Assembly (NCBI GenBank): GCA_963682025.1
Contig: OY821517.1
Span: forward strand, 235,118,496-235,182,495
Origin: Cordilura impudica
Taxonomy: Eukaryota > Arthropoda > Insecta > Diptera > Scathophagidae
Length of the DNA stretch: 64,000 nt
Reading direction: 5' to 3'
Positions 37,299 to 48,240 of the stretch are shown here, piece after piece. Numbering within the stretch: position 1 is the stretch's first letter; each line of letters starts with the position of its first letter. Position numbers and translations under genes: made by a program. The notes beneath the pieces were generated by a model. The model was not told the DNA's origin. It ran no database searches and worked only from the letters and a program-made list of their open reading frames with translations.

Positions 37299-39313
37299 CA
37301 GTGCTGGGCACACACATCTTATCACATATTGCGCTTGTGTGCGAAGCAGAAAAAAGCGAAGTTTAACTTGACACTCTCCTGTTGTACACCGCAAAAATTG
37401 TTCGATTAACGAAAATAAAATAATTTTTTTTTGTATTATAATTTCATTTCAATTGTTTTAATAATAATAATAATAATAATAATAATTAAAAAAATTAACG
37501 TTCAGCTAACTCATCCAAATTGATGTCTCCTCTGTACTCCTTAATGCGTAATAGATCGGCTATGTGCTTGTCGCAGTTGTATGTGGTGCCAAACATTGAG
37601 TACAGCTTGTACATTTCGTTTTTTAAGTTTGGATATTTATTATCGTCGATGTTATTTTCTCCAGTTTCCAGAGGAATTTCAAAATCATCCCGTAATTTTT
37701 TAAGCTCTTCTTGTAGTATGACATCCTGTTCTTCTATTTCAGAAATAAGTGGATAATCATGTAATTCTACAAGCTTTTCAATACATTTTAAATCTTGAAA
37801 CCTACCTTCATAATTCTTCTTTAGAGACTCGACGATTTCGGCATAGTTTTGTATTTTAACAAAACTCTTAATATTCAATTTTGAAAAGATTGACGACGTT
37901 TTTTAGGTTGACAAAGTTATTACTTTGGAGTTGGTGGGTTAATAAAATCAGTTTTCTATAAAAATGGTGTATTATGGTTGCTAATTGAAAAATTTTTATA
38001 TTTTTGCCTTGAAGAGTTAAGTTAAGTTCATTTAATATTTCGGTGATATCGCATAAACCCGCCAAGTCTAATAGGAAGTCGGGGTCTTCCAGTACACGAA
38101 TAAGCTCTTCGGTGTCCTGTTTTGGTAAAGTTTTAAAAAAATATGACAGTTTCTTTTCTTAAATTAAAAAGTCCGTCTAAGCATTTGCCTCGATTAAGCC
38201 ACCGAACTTCTGTATACAACAAAAGATCACCATACTCTGAATGTAGATTTTCTAGAAAATCTTTAAATTTTCTATGAGTCAGTGAATTGTGTCCTCCTCT
38301 TATTTTGTTTATAATTTTAACAGCAATGTTCATTGTGCTAGTTACACTTAATTCTTTAGGGAAAAGGGCTTGCTGATGTATTACACAATGTAGAGCTGGG
38401 CAATAGATTTGGTTTTTGTGAAAAAACCCCAAAATACCCTTGTTTTTCCCTCTCATTACTTCAGCTCCATCCGTGCATATTGAACTTAGTTTTCTTTTGT
38501 CCACAATTGAAAACACCTTCAAGTCTACTGCGTCATACAAAACTTGACCCGTAACATGACCATGAATAGAAACTAAATCTAAAACTTCTTCAAAGTATGT
38601 TAAATTTACATCTACCGTTTTAATGCAAATAATAAGCTGGCAAATATTATTAATATCTGTGCTCCCGTCTAGCAAAATCGAAAAATATTTAAAATTTTTT
38701 AGTCTGTCTTAAGCTGCAGAATGGATAAATTGACTTATATCTTCTGTCCTACGTGTGACTGTACGCCAAGATAATGGAATATTTTTGCAAAGTGTCATAG
38801 CTTCTTGGCATTTTTCACCAAAACAATTTAAAACATCTAATGTAAGGTTCTGAAAAAAATTCAATCATCAAATGGGCGGCATTGCTTTGCTAAAGCCAAA
38901 GCTATGGCATACGATGCCTTTTTTTTAAAGGCAAATGATCATGAGGACCACAACCTTTATCAACCATAGAATTTTTGTTTATTTCATGATGAGGAATATT
39001 ATTTTCATCAACCATGAATTTAGAAAAAAGGGCTTTCAACTCCAAAACTTTTAATGTTCGATCATTTTCCCATTTTTCATTAAACATTTTTTATGTGTAT
39101 TTTTTTTAAAGTTGCGCAGCGAGGTCTTGCTTTTTCAAATGCTGATGAGCAACTAATTTGATTTGAATTTTAAAAATGAGAACTAAGCACAGCCGAAGGT
39201 TGACGATCGAAAGCCACACGAATAGGTTTATAGTATACATGTGTCGACGTCGCGCAAGCAGCATTTTGATGTGCACCACGCGTGGTGTAGAATTGAAAAT
39301 GTGCCCAGCGCTG
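37299..39313 (-). mobile_element. hAT-2 DNA transposon with 8-bp target duplication
   Basis: The element begins CAGTGCTGGGCACA (37299) and ends TGTGCCCAGCGCTG (39313), terminal inverted repeats differing at one base. It is flanked by a perfect 8-bp duplication ATATAAAG (37291-37298 and 39314-39321), the hallmark of hAT transposition. It is 2015 bp long. A short (AAT)n run lies at about 37460-37485. Confidence 0.95.
37495..39087 (-). pseudogene. hAT-2 transposase (broken)
   Basis: hAT transposase fragments in three frames. 39087 down to about 38850 begins FNEKWEND and ends KASYAIALALAKQ-like. 38133-38675 has DGSTDINNICQL, SICTDGAEVMRGKNKG, ALHCVIHQQAL and EVRWLNRGKCLDGLF. 37495-38065 carries the C-terminal part with DITEILNELNLTLQGK. 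The pattern (DGSTD, CTDGA, HCVIHQQ, RWLNRGK) matches the transposases related to vertebrate ZBED/GTF2IRD2-type proteins. Stops and frameshifts lie near 38130, 38700 and 38870. The BED finger is not evident. Confidence 0.85.
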
Positions 39314-40164
39314 ATATAAAGGTTCAATGAACGTTTCATGGCATCAGCTGTTTATCATATAGTTAAATTCAAGCTTAGGTATATGCAAATATAATTTTTT
39401 CACTTTATTTTATAAATCTTTAAACCATTATGATCATCTTCAATTGCATTTATACATACGACTGTTAAATTAAATTACAGTGGCTCATTGTTTTTTTTTT
39501 CATAATTTTGTATTTTTGCGAAATCAACCAAATGTTTTAAATAATGAATAGTTTAATATCTTTCTAATTTATTGTTTAAAATTTTTAATATTATCATACC
39601 CCCCATGAAAAATAGTATAGTTTTTATATAAGTTGTAAAATGAATTCAGATCTCTTTCTTTCATCAATTATAGGTATAATTGTTGTAATTAATTAATAGT
39701 TATGATTTTTTTCTAATTGCCAATAAACAATAATGTGTGTGCTTAAAATTTTAATAACTCTGTTTGGTTTTAAGTTACTCGATTAGAAGTTCGGTTGATT
39801 TGTAATGGGACCATAATTTATCTCTTTTGTGGATTTTTTTTATTATTTTATGGTCATGGTTGGGAGGGCTGAAGAAATTGTAAAACATCGAGACAATTTC
39901 ACTCTACTGTACAAAAATAAAACGAGCAACTAATTCTTCATTTCCGGTACCTTTTATCTTCTATGTTCGCTTTCTTGCACGCTACAATCCTTTCTTTAAA
40001 GTTATGTTATAATGCGCAAGCCTAAGTGTAAACCGACGCAGAACCCACCCCACCGACGAGCAATAAGGCCGTGTAAAAAGCGTGCATCCGCTTCCGGTAC
40101 ACTGAATACAAGGCTATCAACTTTTTAAACAAAACACCCGTTATATGCTACATAATATAATTTT

Positions 40165-40182
40165 TGGCGCCCAACGTGGGGC
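40165..40182 (+). other. Primer-binding site, tRNA-Lys type (first copy)
   Basis: TGGCGCCCAACGTGGGGC is the primer-binding sequence known from gypsy-type elements that prime with tRNA-Lys. It sits shortly downstream of the LTR end and so fixes the plus orientation of this insert. Confidence 0.85.
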
Positions 40183-40368
40183 CCACACTTTTACTTTCTT
40201 TAAAGTTATGTTATAATGCGCAAGCCTAAGTGTAAACCGACGCAGAACCCACCCCACCGACGAGCAATAAGGCCGTGTAAAAAGCGTGCATCCGCTTCCG
40301 GTACACTGAATACAAGGCTATCAACTTTTTAAACAAAACACCCGTTATATGCTACATAATATAATTTT

Positions 40369-40386
40369 TGGCGCCCAACGTGGGGC
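40369..40386 (+). other. Primer-binding site, tRNA-Lys type (second copy)
   Basis: Identical TGGCGCCCAACGTGGGGC 204 bases downstream, in the second unit of the tandem duplication. Confidence 0.85.
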
Positions 40387-40398
40387 CCACACTTTTAC

Positions 40399-41159
40399 TT
40401 TTGCTTACCAGCAATAGAAAATGTAATACTATATCAGTTTTTTTCATCAGTGTGGCTCCAATCAATTTTATTTAAAACAAATTTTTCTTTCTATGCTTCT
40501 TCTAATTCTATTCCGAGTAGTCTATATATTCATGGAATTATTTTGTGATTAAAGGCAGAAGAGCTTTCACATCTTACCTGAGTCTTATACCATTTAACCA
40601 TAATTTTTTTCTATAGTTTTTCCTTGCGCGTTTAGCTTTTTGTTGAAATACAGTTATTGGTAGTAAAGCCATTGCTGGCCACTGTGGCTAACAGCTTTTG
40701 AGATTCTATCAGACTTTCAAATGTTTCCTTTGTAAATTATTTCTAATTCTCTAGTTTTCATTTTCTTTAGTTTTATATATTTTCATGGATTTTTTTGTTG
40801 TAAGTGAATGCAGAATTGCTTTTACACATTACCTGAAAATATATGCTGCTAAACTGCAAATTTTTCGGCAGAGGCTCATTTTTTGTTTAACTTTTAGCTT
40901 GAAATCAGTTTATTGGACGTAGATCTTATGCTGGTCGCTATAACGAACTTCTGTGAGAAATTGCTAATATCTAACTTTTCAGGAATTAAGGAACTTTTCG
41001 AGAATAAGGTATCTTGTTAGAATCTAACTTTAAATTTGTCTGTCATCCTTTTTCTTCAAACTTTTTAAATGTTCGTTTTTTTGTAGAGTTAATTTAGCGA
41101 CCTTCTTCTTCCGAGAAATTTTCAATCAAACAGAGTAGCGTTATTTTTGGTATTTCGAA
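40399..41159 (+). other. Residual internal region of the insert; no gene seen
   Basis: About 760 bases between primer site and second LTR copy. It holds two or three diverged copies of a block built on CTTTTACA/CTTTCACATCTTACCTGA, TATATATTTTCATGGA and TTGAAATACAGTTATTGG. There is no open frame, so gag and pol are missing. Confidence 0.6.
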
Positions 41160-42142
41160 AAAAAAAAAAAAAAATATATATAACTTAGAAAATTTGAATT
41201 AAGGAAATTAAACGACATCAGAATTATATATTCTTATACCATTTATAAAACCTTTCTTTACAATGTGTAAATAATCAGTAAAACAATTTTTTTTGCTGCG
41301 TGAATCTTTTTCCGGCCTCACACTTTTGGTTTCTTTGTTCTCATTTTTTTTGGTTATATATATTTACGAATAAGTTTAGTATATAAAGGTTTATTTTATA
41401 AATCTTTAAACCATTATGATCATCTTTAATTGCATTTATACACACTACTGTTAAATTAAATTATAGTGGCTCATTGTTTTTTTTTTTTCATAATTTTGTA
41501 TTTTTGCAAAATCGACCAAATGTTTTAAATAATGAATAGTTTAATATCTTTCTCATTTATTGTTTAAAATTTTTAAAATTATCATACCCCCATGAAAAAT
41601 AGTATAGTTTTTATATAAGTTGTAATATGAATTCAGATCTCTTTCTTTCATCAATTATAGGTATAATTGTTGTAATTAATTAATAGTTATGATTTTTTTT
41701 TCTAATTGCTAATAAACAATAATTATGTGTGCTTAAAATTTTAATAACTCTGTTTGGTTTTAAGTTACTCGATTAGAAGTTCGGTTGATTTGTAATGGGA
41801 CCATAATTTATCTTTTTTGTGGATTTTTTTTTATTATTTTATGGTCATGGTTGGGAGGGCTGAAGAAATTGTAAAACATCGAGACAATTTCACTCTACTG
41901 TACAAAAATAAAAGGAGCAACTAATTCTTCATTTCCGGTACCTTTTATTTTCTATTTTCGCTTTCTTGCACGGTACAATCCATTCTTTAAAGTTATGTTA
42001 TAATGCGCAAGCCTAAGTGTAGACCGACGCAGAACCCACCCCACAGACGAGCAATAAGGGCGTGTAAAAAGCGTGCATCCGCTTCCGGTACACTGAATAC
42101 AAGGCTATCAACTTTTTTTTAAACAAAACACCCGTTATATGC
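41160..42142 (+). repeat. Second LTR copy of the insert
   Basis: This 983-bp copy matches the interrupted first copy and carries one uninterrupted ATATAAAG, which shows the state before hAT-2 inserted. Its end TTATATGCTACA overlaps the gag sequence GCTACAATTC, so the border is ambiguous by up to six bases. Confidence 0.8.
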
Positions 42143-42569
42143 TACAATTCTCCACTGCCATCGCTAAGTCTCCTATGGTTTTTCTCACTTCTATCATCTC
42201 ATCCTGAACCATTTTCTTAACCTTTTCATCTAAAGATTTTTGTACGACTAAAGCCTCATCTGACACTAATTCTCTTACTTCAGGAGTGATATTCTGATCT
42301 TGAGTTACAACATTACCAGACAGTAATTGGTTTCCTATCACTATTGGTTAATCGGAAGTATTTATCCCCTACGATCTTGCAACTATTGTTTCGGACATGT
42401 CCCTAAATTGTATATCGTTCGGGTTATTAATATTCTGATCCATTTTCGATTGGGTGTTACTAATTCTACTATACTTTGGGTTTGAATGATTATAAGACCG
42501 ATTAATATCAAACTCCTGTTGTAAACCTCTTTTTCTATTCTTCGATTGGGATCGGGTTGCAATGTCCAT
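42143..42569 (-). pseudogene. gag: Osvaldo-like gag, N-terminal part
   Basis: ATG at 42569 opens DIATRSQSKNRKRGLQ, a basic N-terminus. The frame continues through FRDMSETIVARS to a stop near 42369-42371. A further segment (VRELVSDEALVVQKSLDEKVKKMV, in part) runs to AVENCS at the insert border. The later part is helical and charged. The gag continues at 35259. Without searching I can only say it is the gag N-terminus by position and composition. Confidence 0.65.
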
Positions 42570-43404
42570 TACTTGAGTAACAACTGACACACAATACAGG
42601 TAAAAATCGTTTGCACCCTTGATACGTTTAGATAAATATCCCAAAAAAAACTAAAAAAAAAATTAAAATTAAATTATATATAAAAAGAACTACAAAGATC
42701 TAGCCTATAAAATACAAAAAAAAAAAACATAAAAAATATAAAATTTCTCCTTTTTTATATATAAAAAGAGTGAATTAGAACCAAAAAAAATCTCTATCAA
42801 TCATCCAAAAATATCTGTACTTATTATAATAATACTTAAATACTTAGTTGCACAAAAAAAAAACTTCTCACATTACTTAAACAAACAAAAAAACCCAAAA
42901 TCTTGCTCCAATATTGTCGAAGATCTAACTTTCTCTTTTACTTAAATGACTTTATTTTTCTATGTTAGTGGGTGGTGGTGTGTGCGGTATTTATATTTTT
43001 GGTTTTCTTTTTCAGGAACTCTCGTTGGTGCGTTTTCAGACATTTGATTTTCAACAGCAATATAAAAATTTTCCTATTTAGTTTGTGCATTATCGGCCTA
43101 AATGTTTTCTGTTTCACAAACTAAATTTTAAACTGTCACTACAAAAAAAAAAAAACTAATGGTGGCAATTTAAGCGAATAAGGTCTCATTTGGAACACCT
43201 ATGAATTCATATCCCACCTTGTATTCGACGCTATTTCTCTATTATTAACCCCAAAATTATCGTCATAGATTATTGTACAACGTTTCTGGATATTTACCCT
43301 GAACTGCTACAACAAAACTATCACACAATGATTTTAGGTAATAATGTTGACATGCGATGGTCTATTGCTCTTCTTACTAGTATTCTACAGATTTCTCTCA
43401 GATT
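42570..43404 (-). other. Leader and unmatched LTR end of the Osvaldo-like element
   Basis: Between gag and the part of the right LTR that matches the left LTR lie about 830 bases. If the LTR ends near 42918 (TGTCGAAGATC in plus reading), about 490 bases would be U5 with no similarity to the corresponding 430 bases of the left LTR. No gene is seen. A primer site could lie near 42900, but I cannot assign its tRNA. Confidence 0.45.
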
Positions 43405-44559
43405 TCTCCACAAAAAAAATTTTTTTTGGTGCAAAATTTAAATATAACTTTATTCCATATCAGAGTGATTAGTTATGTATATTAAACATAAAAAAAAATT
43501 TAATGCTTGTTTTCCTTCCACAATTCAACAATTAATAGTACAAAAATCAAATTACAAATACCAACAAAAAAAAAACAGCATATCATCTGCGTCACTATGC
43601 GCTCCTATACGTCGTACTATCTAACAACGCAATACCCAACGTTAACTCCTCCTTTCTATTCGAGGCTGGTAGTACTTCAAATTTTTTTTCTTTTTATATA
43701 AGTACGATTCACAATATTCCTCTTCCACAAGCGAAACCAACTGTTAATCCGTTGATTTAACAATTTTCTACCAGACCTAAATGAGCTCACTTAACCCTAC
43801 ACTTAGATAATAATCTCCGTACAATTCTCAAATTCGTTTCTTTTTTAAATAGTGTGAACCCTGCCTATCACATTTCCTTTTATTGCCACAGAGGATCAAA
43901 AGACTCAAGCATTAGGTGTTTCGTTCTTAGCTTACAAAATTTCACTTGAGGCGTTCTATTTAAAATTAACCTACTTATCTAATAATAACTAATAATCTAT
44001 ACTATTTCTGATTTTATCGGGATTACTTTTCTTCACATAATTTGATGTTCTTTCCTTTCTTTTTTTTATCGGTATACGTTCACTATTTTTCCGCACAAGG
44101 TGTAAATACTGAAGGTTATTTGTTACCTGGATCTTTGGGTTACTGTTCATAAATTTTCCTTATCCCGGCTTGACCTTTGGATCGTTCGTTATTTCTCAAC
44201 AAACTGCTAGATGTGGGTCAATTTATAGTATGTAATGGAGAACTTGATGTCGCCTTCTGCGAAGCTTCCAGTTTCCAATGCCATGTCAAACCCTTTACTC
44301 TCCTATACTGGAACACCGTCCCAGTTCTCCAAAATCATAAGGCTTAACAGCTGGGTTTAGTGTCAGCAGTATTTTTTTTCCTAACCTATACGACGTAAAA
44401 AAGCAAGTTCTATTATTTCACCTAACGTTAATTAATTCGACCTTTTCACCTTTTCTTACACCTTGTTTAATTTATTCACTTTTCACTCAATTTCGCTTTT
44501 ACTTTTTTTTATTTTTCAATCTGTGTTCGATAATTTTGTTTTTTTACTTTATGTATGTA

Positions 44560-45883
44560 CTAGCTAATACCCACTACTTCGTTAGCGGACATTTAAGTTA
44601 CATTTATTCGTTTGTACAGTATATTATATTAAAAATGCCCCTTTACTGGACTTTGATGTTATGTATTCGGAAAGGCATGTTTTTCCCCTGGTTTTACTCC
44701 AATTCAATATTTTTTCCATTTTTCTTAATTTTTTCTGCCTTAAAGTCTGAAATTCCAAAATGTTGACATGTGCGCATACTCCTGGAACAATGGCAACATA
44801 TATTTCAAATATTACGTTTCAATGTTAAAATGGTACAAAGATGAATGAGGTACCAATTTTAGCCGTTGCCCCGATTTAACCCTATTAGTGTTAGAATTTC
44901 CAAAAATTCGTTCGTAGTGGTCCCTATGATGAAAGAGGAACTAATAGTCCGAATTTTATGTTTCTTAATTTATTAAAAAATGGTTTTTTAAAAAGTACCA
45001 AGAACCAGTATCGTTTCCCGTTATCTCTTTTGTAAGACAAATTCAGCAATACCGTTGGTACAGCGCGAGTTAATATTTTAGGGTAATATCTAAGCAGATT
45101 AAGAATATTGTAAAAATATTAATGTGACAAATTCAGCAACACCGTTGATGCTTTGTGGGTCATTAGTTAAGTGACATCTCTCAGCAAACTCAATTTTTAA
45201 AAACACGAAATTAAATTTTGATTTATTTAACTTCAAACGAATAAAATCTCTCATTTGAATTAATAGATATTGGAAAAAGTGGTAGTCAGTCTACAATTTC
45301 TAACAATTTTCCAAATACATTGTGTATCAATTTATTCCAGTAATACGAAGGAAACCCAGGAGACTTTTACCCTTTTTGTCCCTCCCGGTAGGATAGCCTA
45401 TAGCACTCAGTGATAACGTAGCTTTCAACAGGTGAAAGAAATGTTGAAATCGGATAAGTAGTTTAGAAGATCCGTAAAGGGGGAGACTTTTCCTCTTTTT
45501 GCCCCTCCCGGAAGGATAGCCTATAGCACTCAGTGATAACGTAGCATTCAACTGGTGAAAGAAATTTTGAAATCGGATAAGTAGTTTAGAAGATCCGTAA
45601 AGGGGGAGACTTTTCCTCTTTTTGCCCCTCCCGGAAGGATAGCCTATAGCACTCAGTGATAACGAAGCATTCAACTGGTGAAAGAAATTTTGAAATCGGA
45701 TAAGTAGTTTAGAAGATCCGTAAAGGGGGAGACTTTTCCTCTTTTTGCCCCTCCCGGAAGGATACATAAAAACCTTGGTATTGACGTCACCTTTCATGAG
45801 AAGTTTACAGAATTGAAATCGGTTCAGGCATTACAGAGAACATCAATGCCAAACACAATGCTCTACATTTTTATATATATAGA
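44560..45883. mobile_element. 1.3-kb insert in the LTR, Helentron/HINE-like (uncertain)
   Basis: Comparison with the left LTR (TATGTATTAATAATC) shows a clean insertion that starts CTAGCTAATACCC and ends TATATATATAGA, without clear target duplication. The start CTAGCTAATACCCACTACTT and the repeated ...TTGAAATCGGATAAGTAGTTTAG segment resemble widespread insect repeats with an AATCGGTYCAGTAGTTT-like core. The family name is a guess. Confidence 0.6.
45356..45763. repeat. 123-bp tandem repeats, about 3.3 copies
   Basis: GGATAGCCTATAGCACTCAG recurs at 45391, 45514 and 45637, and the unit start again at 45760, an exact 123-bp period. Because 123 is a multiple of three a minus-strand frame stays open (45327-45797), but it is repeat-driven and not called as a gene. 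Confidence 0.95.
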
Positions 45884-45975
45884 TTAATAATCTTACTGGA
45901 GCGCTCTTGCGTTTACTCCGATTCGACTTCTTTTCTAGAATGATCCCTCTAAAAAATGGCTATTTTGCGCTTGGT

Positions 45976-45983
45976 TATAAATA
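45976..45983 (+). promoter_or_regulatory. TATA box candidate for the antisense LTR gene (right copy)
   Basis: TATAAATA in the same context as at 19056-19063, about 220 bases before the ATG at 46203. Confidence 0.35.
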
Positions 45984-46202
45984 CTTCCAACCGAACCATC
46001 TTTATATTATTCGAGGTTGAACTTATTAAAATATATACTATTATCTCCTTCTCATAATTCGCTTCTATATCTCTGTCCTTTTTTTCAAATATTCCAAAGT
46101 TTCGCGCTTAATTAAAATTCGCCTTTAGTCCTGGACACAAACCGTTTAAATTTTCAAACTTTAAATAAACGTATACAATAAAGGACAAATTCATTCATAA
46201 AA

Positions 46203-46533
46203 ATGTTTTCCAACAACCTATACGGCACACTAACAAAACGTTCACTACAAAACGAACATACCTTACTACTACCCATTTTTGCAACCGTGTTTGCCATTTA
46301 TACATTCTACCTCCACACACATGGTAAGTATTTCATATTCTACTTTTATAATTAACATTTTCTTTATTTTCAGCTTATTTTCCCAAATTTAATTATTATT
46401 TTTCTTTCTTTTCAGGACTATTTTGTGGGATTTGGAAAGGTTCTGGTAAATATATATTGTTCCAGTTAATAAATGCTTTATCATTTTCATTAATTTACTT
46501 TCATCCTTTTCAGGTTTGACTGGTGGGGCTTAA
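46203..46533 (+). CDS. Putative three-exon antisense gene in the LTR (right copy, 70 aa)
   Basis: Same structure as 19281-19614: exon 1 46203-46323, intron 46324-46373 (50 bp, GTAAGT...TTTTCAG), exon 2 46374-46445, intron 46446-46513 (68 bp, GTAAAT...TTTTCAG), exon 3 46514-46533 ending TAA. Against the left copy I count three coding differences, two amino-acid changes (Ser to Thr, His to Tyr, around residues 34-36) and one synonymous change in exon 2. There is no frameshift, and the only indel (3 bp) is in intron 1. This copy lies in the 5' LTR of the element, beyond its 1.3-kb insert. Its function is unknown. Confidence 0.45.
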
Positions 46534-46954
46534 CTGCGGTTAACCGATAGTTCGGCCGCAAACTCATGGTTTCCCTCACCGATGATATCCACAGAGGATT
46601 GGTCGTCCTCGTGGTAACTGTGGAACATCCCAACATTCAATTTATCATTAAACTCATATTGGTTTGTTTGGCCGCCGCATCCAATATTGGCCACTACCCA
46701 CACTACCCTTAAACTAACATTCCTAACCCCCCAAAAATAACAAAATATTCCCTAACATATAACACGAACTAACTAAATTTAAGGCTACAATTTTACCAAC
46801 CGGGCCACAAAAAATACGCACTATCGGTCATGTTCTTTATTAAATTTTATGGTCCAAGTGGGAATTTCATACATGATTCCGGTGCAATATATAGACCATA
46901 GCCGTAAAGTTCATCAAATGTGCAATTTGCAGTACGCCCAATCGAGCCGCAACA

Positions 46955-47690
46955 AGATCAAATTAATCAAATTAAGGAAATGTTATTACAGGGCATAATA
47001 AGAGAGAGTAAGTCTCCATATAATAGTCCATTATGGATAGTACCAAAAAATTAGATAGCTCTGGAGAGGAGAAATGGCGAATTGTTATTGATTATAGCTT
47101 AACGATATAACAGTGGACGATAAATTTCCTCTTCCAAACATAGATTTATTTTGGATAAATTAAAGGTTTTCACCAAATTCTGGTAACGGAGAAAGATCGT
47201 CCAAGGACGGCGTTCTCCACTCCATATGGCTTTTGACCTAAAAAAGGCTCCAGCTACTTTTCAAAGATTAATTAATTTTGTCCTCCGGGATCTGATAAAT
47301 AAGATATGTGTGGTGTATCTAGATGATATTTTAATTTTTTCTACAAGTTTTCAGGAACATCTATGTAATATTAAAAAAAGTTTTTGATAAGTTAAGAGAA
47401 GCTAATCTAAAAAACCAGATAAATAAGTGCAAGTTTTTTTCAAAGGAGACTTTATATTTAGGTCATATATTAACTCCTGAATGAGTGAAGCCAAATCCAG
47501 CCAAGGTTAGTACAATTTTAAACTTGAAATTACATACCACAATCAAAGGTATTAAATCATTTCTTAGTATAACTGGCTATTATTGAAAATTTATTAGGGA
47601 TTATTCCAAAGTTGCTTATCCTATGATTAAGTATTTAAAAAAGGTGTGAAGCGATTCAAATTTTATTAACTCTTTTGAAAAACTAAAGAA
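46955..47690 (+). pseudogene. pol: Element C reverse transcriptase (broken)
   Basis: RT resumes with [16 protein letters not shown] and [12 protein letters not shown] (46962-47050). Shifted frames follow with VIDY-like remnants, then [14 protein letters not shown] and the catalytic VYLDDILIF (about 47310-47335). The thumb region is full of stops and one-base shifts (47350-47690). YLDD itself is intact. Confidence 0.85.
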
Positions 47691-48240
47691 AATTTTGACT
47701 GAGAGTTCCGTTCTTAAGTATCCGGACTTTAAGAGCCAATTTCAATTTGTTACTGATGCTACCCTATATTCAATTGGTGCTGTTTTACAGCAAAATGGCC
47801 ATCCCATTTGTTTTGCTAGGAGGACTTTAAACGAACACGAAAGAAATTATTCCGCAACGGAAAGAGAGCTTTTGGCTATAGTTTCAGGCACTAATTATTT
47901 TCGTCCCTATTTGTTTGGAGTCAAATTCGAGATTCTTTCAGATCATCAGCCATTGAAATGGTTGTTTGTAAAATCCCAAAGCAGGGAGTTGAATCCTAGA
48001 CTTAATAGGTGGATTATAAAGCTAAGTGACTTCAATTTTGCTGTTAATTAAGGTAAAGATAATCAGGTTGCAGATTTTCTCAGTAGAATAGATAATAATA
48101 CCGACGCGATAAATCTGTTTAACGATGAAAGCGATAATGAGTCGATATGCAATAATGTGGGGACAACTATAACAACAGTTCATTTTCAGGAGGAGGAATC
48201 ATATTGGGATTCTAGATACAATTGTAAATAGGTTTAAAGC
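47691..48240 (+). pseudogene. pol: Element C RNase H
   Basis: The open frame 47695-48051 reads VLKYPDFKSQFQFVTDATLYSIGAVLQ (start of the domain, only partly quoted elsewhere), CFARRTLNEHERNYSATERE and ILSDHQPLKWLF. After LSDFNFAVN a TAA stop (48049-48051) precedes GKDNQVADFLSRI, so one nonsense change ends it. A spacer to integrase follows. Confidence 0.88.

Larger units (their letters stand above)
37078..40150 (+). repeat. First LTR copy of the insert, interrupted by hAT-2
   Basis: 37078-37298 and 39322-40150 together match 41160-42142: TATATAACTTAGAAAATTTG, TTTTCCGGCCTCACACTTTT, AGTATATAAAG, TTTATTTTATAAATC, GGTCATGGTTGGGAGGGC and CCCGTTATATGCTACA. hAT-2 sits at the ATATAAAG of a TATA-like TATATAAAGG. 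Just after it this copy has about 83 bases absent from the second copy. Confidence 0.8.
39991..40398 (+). repeat. 204-bp tandem duplication containing LTR end and primer-binding site
   Basis: Units 39991-40194 and 40195-40398 are essentially identical, from TTTCTTTAAAGTTATG to GGGGCCCACACTTTTAC. Each contains the LTR 3' end (CCCGTTATATGCTACA), a 12-17 base spacer and one TGGCGCCC site. Confidence 0.95.
35260..42142 (+). mobile_element. LTR-type insert splitting the Osvaldo-like gag
   Basis: A 6.9-kb insert separates two gag halves that rejoin in frame at GCT (35257-35259 and 42140-42142). It contains two LTR-like copies (about 37078-40150, interrupted by a hAT, and about 41160-42142), two primer-binding sites TGGCGCCCAACGTGGGGC and about 0.76 kb of internal DNA without coding capacity. 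It is therefore a deleted or non-autonomous Gypsy-type element on the plus strand. The first 1.8 kb (35260-37077) has no counterpart in the second LTR copy, so either the LTR is longer and the second copy truncated, or another insertion is present. Confidence 0.65.
17403..46954 (-). mobile_element. Osvaldo-like Gypsy element inserted in pol of element C
   Basis: The insert begins TGTTACGG at 17403 and ends GCAACA at 46954, flanked by AGAT on both sides (17399-17402 and 46955-46958), a 4-bp target duplication. TGTT...AACA ends are typical LTR termini. Gag and pol read on the minus strand: gag start near 42569, integrase end at 20641. The pol residue pattern (SPWSNRTTVVRKPGKNRF, CNAAQRL, YLDDLLIISSS) is that of Osvaldo/Ulysses-type Gypsy elements. 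Its 29.5 kb include a 6.9-kb insert, a 1.3-kb insert and about 10 kb of extra array copies; without them it would be about 11 kb with LTRs of 2.2-2.6 kb. Confidence 0.85.
43405..46954 (-). repeat. 5' LTR of the Osvaldo-like element, carrying an insert
   Basis: Matches 17830-20035 from CACAAAAAAA...TATAACTTTATTCCATA to GCAACA, interrupted by a 1.3-kb insert at 44560-45883. The right end is followed by AGAT and element C pol. Confidence 0.9.

Noticed and set aside
45327..45797. 156-codon minus-strand repeat protein
   Set aside because: The 123-bp tandem repeat keeps the frame open mechanically, and flanking sequence gives no start or domain.
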